Assembly: GCF_002277895.1 (NCBI RefSeq)
Contig: NZ_CP022998.1
Span: forward strand, 558,001-622,000
DNA from: Rhizobium sp. 11515TR
GTDB lineage: Bacteria > Pseudomonadota > Alphaproteobacteria > Rhizobiales > Rhizobiaceae
Length of the DNA stretch: 64,000 nucleotides
Direction of reading: 5' to 3'
The notes under the pieces were generated by a model. It did no database searches. It was not told the DNA's origin and saw nothing but the letters and a program-made list of their open reading frames with translations. This document shows positions 61,373 through 64,000 of the stretch, piece by piece. Numbering within the stretch: position 1 is the first letter of the stretch; every line of letters begins with the position of its first letter. The position numbers were made by a program, and so were the translations under genes.

Positions 61373-64000
61373 CGCCGCCACCTTCCTGCTCGGTCTCGGC
61401 CGTCGACCATTCCGAGACACGGGCGAGGTGATCGTAGTCGCCGCCATATTCGAACTGCTGTGCCGGGATCAGCCGCGAGGAGAAGCCCTTCTCGCCCGAT
61501 TGCAGCAGCGAGACGAACTTCACCAGCTGGTCCATCGACTCCTGCGCGAGATCCATAGCCGACTTCGTTTCCGTCTTGCCGCCGCGGCTGGAATGCTCGT
61601 TGTTGACCTGATCGACCTTGAAGCGATCGCCGGGCCGCAGCCGCACATAAAGCAGGTTCTCGGGGATCAGTGCGTCGATATTGCGGAAGGCGCCTGCCTT
61701 CAGCGCATAGGCTTCCAGTGCCAGCTGCGGATCGAGCAGCGCGCGCGCCTGTGGCGGCGAGGGATTGTAGCCGGTCTTGTAGTCGATGAGATCGGCGCCC
61801 TTGTCGTTTTTGATGTCGATGCGGTCGGCAACGCCCGTCAACCGAATGCCGATGGGCTCGATCTCGACGCCGGCCGGCACTTCCGTCGCAGTTTTGCGAA
61901 CCAACGGCCGTCGTTCTGCTTCCCAGTCAAGGAAGGCGCGCGCGACTTCGCGAAAGCGTGGCCGCCAAACGCTGTCGATGTGGACGGGCAGCTTTTCGGC
62001 ATCGAAAAGCTCCGCGATGATGTGATCCATCGCCAGTGCCGCATCGGGCGTGCCGGCCAGATGCCCTTCGCGGACGAAGCGATCGATGATCTTGTGATAG
62101 AGCGTACCACGTTCGGCTGGGCCGGGATCGCGGTTGAACGGATCGACCGGATCGAGCCGCAGCACGCGCCGGGCATAGATGGAGTAGGGATCGCGCCGCA
62201 GCCGGCCCACTTCGCTGAAGGAATAGCTCTTCGGCTGCAGCTCTGCAGGCGGCTTTGGTGCCGGGCGCAGCGCCGGAGCTTGGTTTTCGCCCTCGTCGAT
62301 CATTCCTGCCCAATGGCGATACTGGTCGCCGCGTGCCTTCATGGCCTCTTCCAGTTCCTTGCCGCCGAGTGCGATCAGCCGCTGCAGCCAGCGTGAGGCG
62401 ACCGTCGGCGTCGAACCCTGGCGGAGAGCGCGGGAATAGATCAGGTCGCGCGTTCCGTTCGCCATTTCGAAATCGTGGGCAAGCTGGCCGATACGGCGCT
62501 CCGGCGGCTCTAGTCCGATCTCGGTCTTCATGCTGCGCGAAATGAAGGGATTGTTTGCCGTTTGCCCCGGCCAGGAACCCTCGTTCAACCCTCCAAGGAT
62601 CAGCGTATCGACGCTCTGCAAGCGCGCTTCCAGTGTGCCGAAGATGAAGAGACGGGGATGGCTGAGCGCCCGCGGCTTCACCGCTTGGCCCACGCAGAGC
62701 GCAGCCACGATGTCGATCCACTGCACCCCATCTGCCTCGAACTGACCTTCGGTTTCGATGACATCCCGAAGGAGGCTGGCAAGCGTATCCCCGGCCTCAC
62801 CGGACCAGAGGCCCGCCAGGCTGCCGCGCTCGTCAACGGCCGCGGCTTCAAGGGCACGGCCCGTACGCTCGGCCCAGTCCGAAAGTGTTAGGAGGCTCTC
62901 TGACGCGGGCAGGGACAGCGCCGATACCAGCGGTTCGCAGGCCGCCGTCACTCGCTGGGCAAGCGCCCGCGCATGCTCGATGGCCTCAGCCGGCAGCGCT
63001 TTGCGCCATTGCGGCGCATGGCGGTCATTGGTCTGCTCCGCCACGCGGTCGTCGAGCAGGGCTTCCAGCCTGCCGATGTCGATGTTGTCGACGCCGCCCC
63101 TGAGCGCCAAAATCTCCAGCGCATCGACGCCGGGCTGACGGATCTCCGCAGGCAGGCCGAACAAGGCGAGGGGATGTTTCAGCAGTGAGACAACGGCAAC
63201 GGGATCGCCGGGGCGAAGGGATGCTTCCAGCAGCAATTGCAGCAACGTGCCCTGTGGCGTGGCGTTCAGCGGCGTGCCGGCCGAATCGTCGGCAGTGATG
63301 CCGAAACGGGCGAGCTCAGCCGTCACGCGCCGGGCGAGATTGCGATCAGGCGTGATCAAGGCCGCCTGGCTTTCACCGCCGTTGCGCCCCGGCTTGTCCA
63401 AAGCCAGCCGCAAGGCGATGGCGATCGCGGTGGCCTCCTCGCGCTCATTAGCCGCTTCGATCAGCGCCACATCGGCGAATGCATCCGGGATCGCATCAGG
63501 AGTGAGCGTCTTGCGCCAGCTTCCCCAACCACTTGTCGCCTTGGCCGGCGCCAGCGCCCGTGACAGGATCTGCGCCCGCATCTGCATGGTTTCAGACGCA
63601 TCTGCTATGGGTTCGACATCGCGCCGGGTAACGCGCAACCGCTTCAGCAATAGCGAAAGACCATATTGCGGATGGCTGCGCGTGGTCGGATCGGCTCTTT
63701 CACCGATCGATGTTTCTGGCGCCACCAGCTGCCAATCCTCTTCTGGCATCGCAAGATCGAGGCCGGGCAGCACGATTACGCCCTGTGGCAGGGCTGCGAC
63801 CGCTGCGATCAGCTCCGCCGTGGCCGGCACCGAGCCCGTCGAGCCTGCTATGATAACCGGCCCCGGGTGCCGCATCGTGGATATGCGCTGCGCTTCGGCA
63901 CGCAGAATGGCATTGCGGTTGCGGGCAGGTGACGATTTGCCAAGCTCTTCGAGGCGCGCCGGCCAGAAGGCGCTGGCGATCGCCAGGAATTCTGCTGTCA
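61365..64000 (-). CDS. addB: AddB, partner subunit of AddAB (5' end beyond the window)
   Basis: An 878-codon fragment of AddB, open at the right edge: the frame continues without a stop from 63875 to 64000, so the ATG at 63875 is internal. A helicase-like region without clear Walker motifs is followed by a nuclease domain with RGTLYHKIIDRF, VADRIDI and LIDYKTGYNPSP. It has no cysteine in the whole nuclease half, so the iron-sulfur cluster of the Bacillus AddB type is absent. Confidence 0.94.
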   Translation of the reverse strand, partial: TAEFLAIASAFWPARLEELGKSSPARNRNAILRAEAQRISTMRHPGPVIIAGSTGSVPATAELIAAVAALPQGVIVLPGLDLAMPEEDWQLVAPETSIGERADPTTRSHPQYGLSLLLKRLRVTRRDVEPIADASETMQMRAQILSRALAPAKATSGWGSWRKTLTPDAIPDAFADVALIEAANEREEATAIAIALRLALDKPGRNGGESQAALITPDRNLARRVTAELARFGITADDSAGTPLNATPQGTLLQLLLEASLRPGDPVAVVSLLKHPLALFGLPAEIRQPGVDALEILALRGGVDNIDIGRLEALLDDRVAEQTNDRHAPQWRKALPAEAIEHARALAQRVTAACEPLVSALSLPASESLLTLSDWAERTGRALEAAAVDERGSLAGLWSGEAGDTLASLLRDVIETEGQFEADGVQWIDIVAALCVGQAVKPRALSHPRLFIFGTLEARLQSVDTLILGGLNEGSWPGQTANNPFISRSMKTEIGLEPPERRIGQLAHDFEMANGTRDLIYSRALRQGSTPTVASRWLQRLIALGGKELEEAMKARGDQYRHWAGMIDEGENQAPALRPAPKPPAELQPKSYSFSEVGRLRRDPYSIYARRVLRLDPVDPFNRDPGPAERGTLYHKIIDRFVREGHLAGTPDAALAMDHIIAELFDAEKLPVHIDSVWRPRFREVARAFLDWEAERRPLVRKTATEVPAGVEIEPIGIRLTGVADRIDIKNDKGADLIDYKTGYNPSPPQARALLDPQLALEAYALKAGAFRNIDALIPENLLYVRLRPGDRFKVDQVNNEHSSRGGKTETKSAMDLAQESMDQLVKFVSLLQSGEKGFSSRLIPAQQFEYGGDYDHLARVSEWSTAETEQEGGGDE

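Overview
The window is about 64 kb of dense chromosomal sequence from an alphaproteobacterium of the order Hyphomicrobiales, most likely family Rhizobiaceae (Rhizobium/Agrobacterium group). Reasons: high GC; an NAD-dependent glutamate dehydrogenase of about 1,600 residues; alphaproteobacterial families such as DUF1013 (TrcR-type), DUF1674 (SDHAF4-type), Tim44-like and DUF2852; rhizobial mosaic palindromic repeats; and the gene order hemE / origin / PPDK-regulator plus rho-mnmE-mnmG-rsmG-parA-parB. There are no tRNA or rRNA genes, insertion sequences, phage genes or CRISPR arrays that I can see.

Layout. 1-8.4 kb: the end of a lytic transglycosylase, a carbonic anhydrase, pyridoxal kinase, NAD-glutamate dehydrogenase and an MFS permease. 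8.5-14.4 kb: a leftward block of purH, a heparinase-like gene, rsmB and htpX. 14.5-19.6 kb: an SDHAF4-like gene, a possibly acquired alpha/beta hydrolase, acetyl-CoA synthetase, the TrcR-type regulator and a YggS-family PLP protein. 19.8-24 kb: leuS-lptE-holA. 24-33 kb: a leftward run parB-parA-rsmG-mnmG-mnmE-rho-hemJ-hemE.

33.07-33.47 kb: the hemE / PPDK-regulator gap, which I interpret as the chromosome replication origin (oriC). It has two perfect DnaA boxes, further near-matches and an AT-rich segment, and transcription points away from it on both sides. Five parS-like sites lie within 11 kb of it. To the right are the PPDK regulator, maf, aroE, coaE and dnaQ, then leftward secB and fxsA, then the coupled tim44-mltA-smr-xre cluster and gyrB (to 43.9 kb).

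44-51.7 kb: a looser metabolic region with nitroreductase, DUF2218, glutathionyl-hydroquinone reductase, aromatic amino acid decarboxylase-like, FAH-family hydrolase, PHB depolymerase, DUF2852 and a YgjP-like metalloprotease. 52-57.2 kb: trpF-trpB-trpA, then accD-folC. 57.4-64 kb: leftward trxA and addA-addB, with addB running off the window. Mosaic palindromes fill the gaps at 18.8, 41.3, 51.7-51.9 and 57.2-57.3 kb.

Nearly all of this is housekeeping DNA. I found no convincing undescribed multi-gene system. The most informative signals are the oriC/parS architecture, the AccD zinc-ribbon cysteine loss, the missing iron-sulfur cysteines in AddB, and several small or poorly characterised families in conserved positions.
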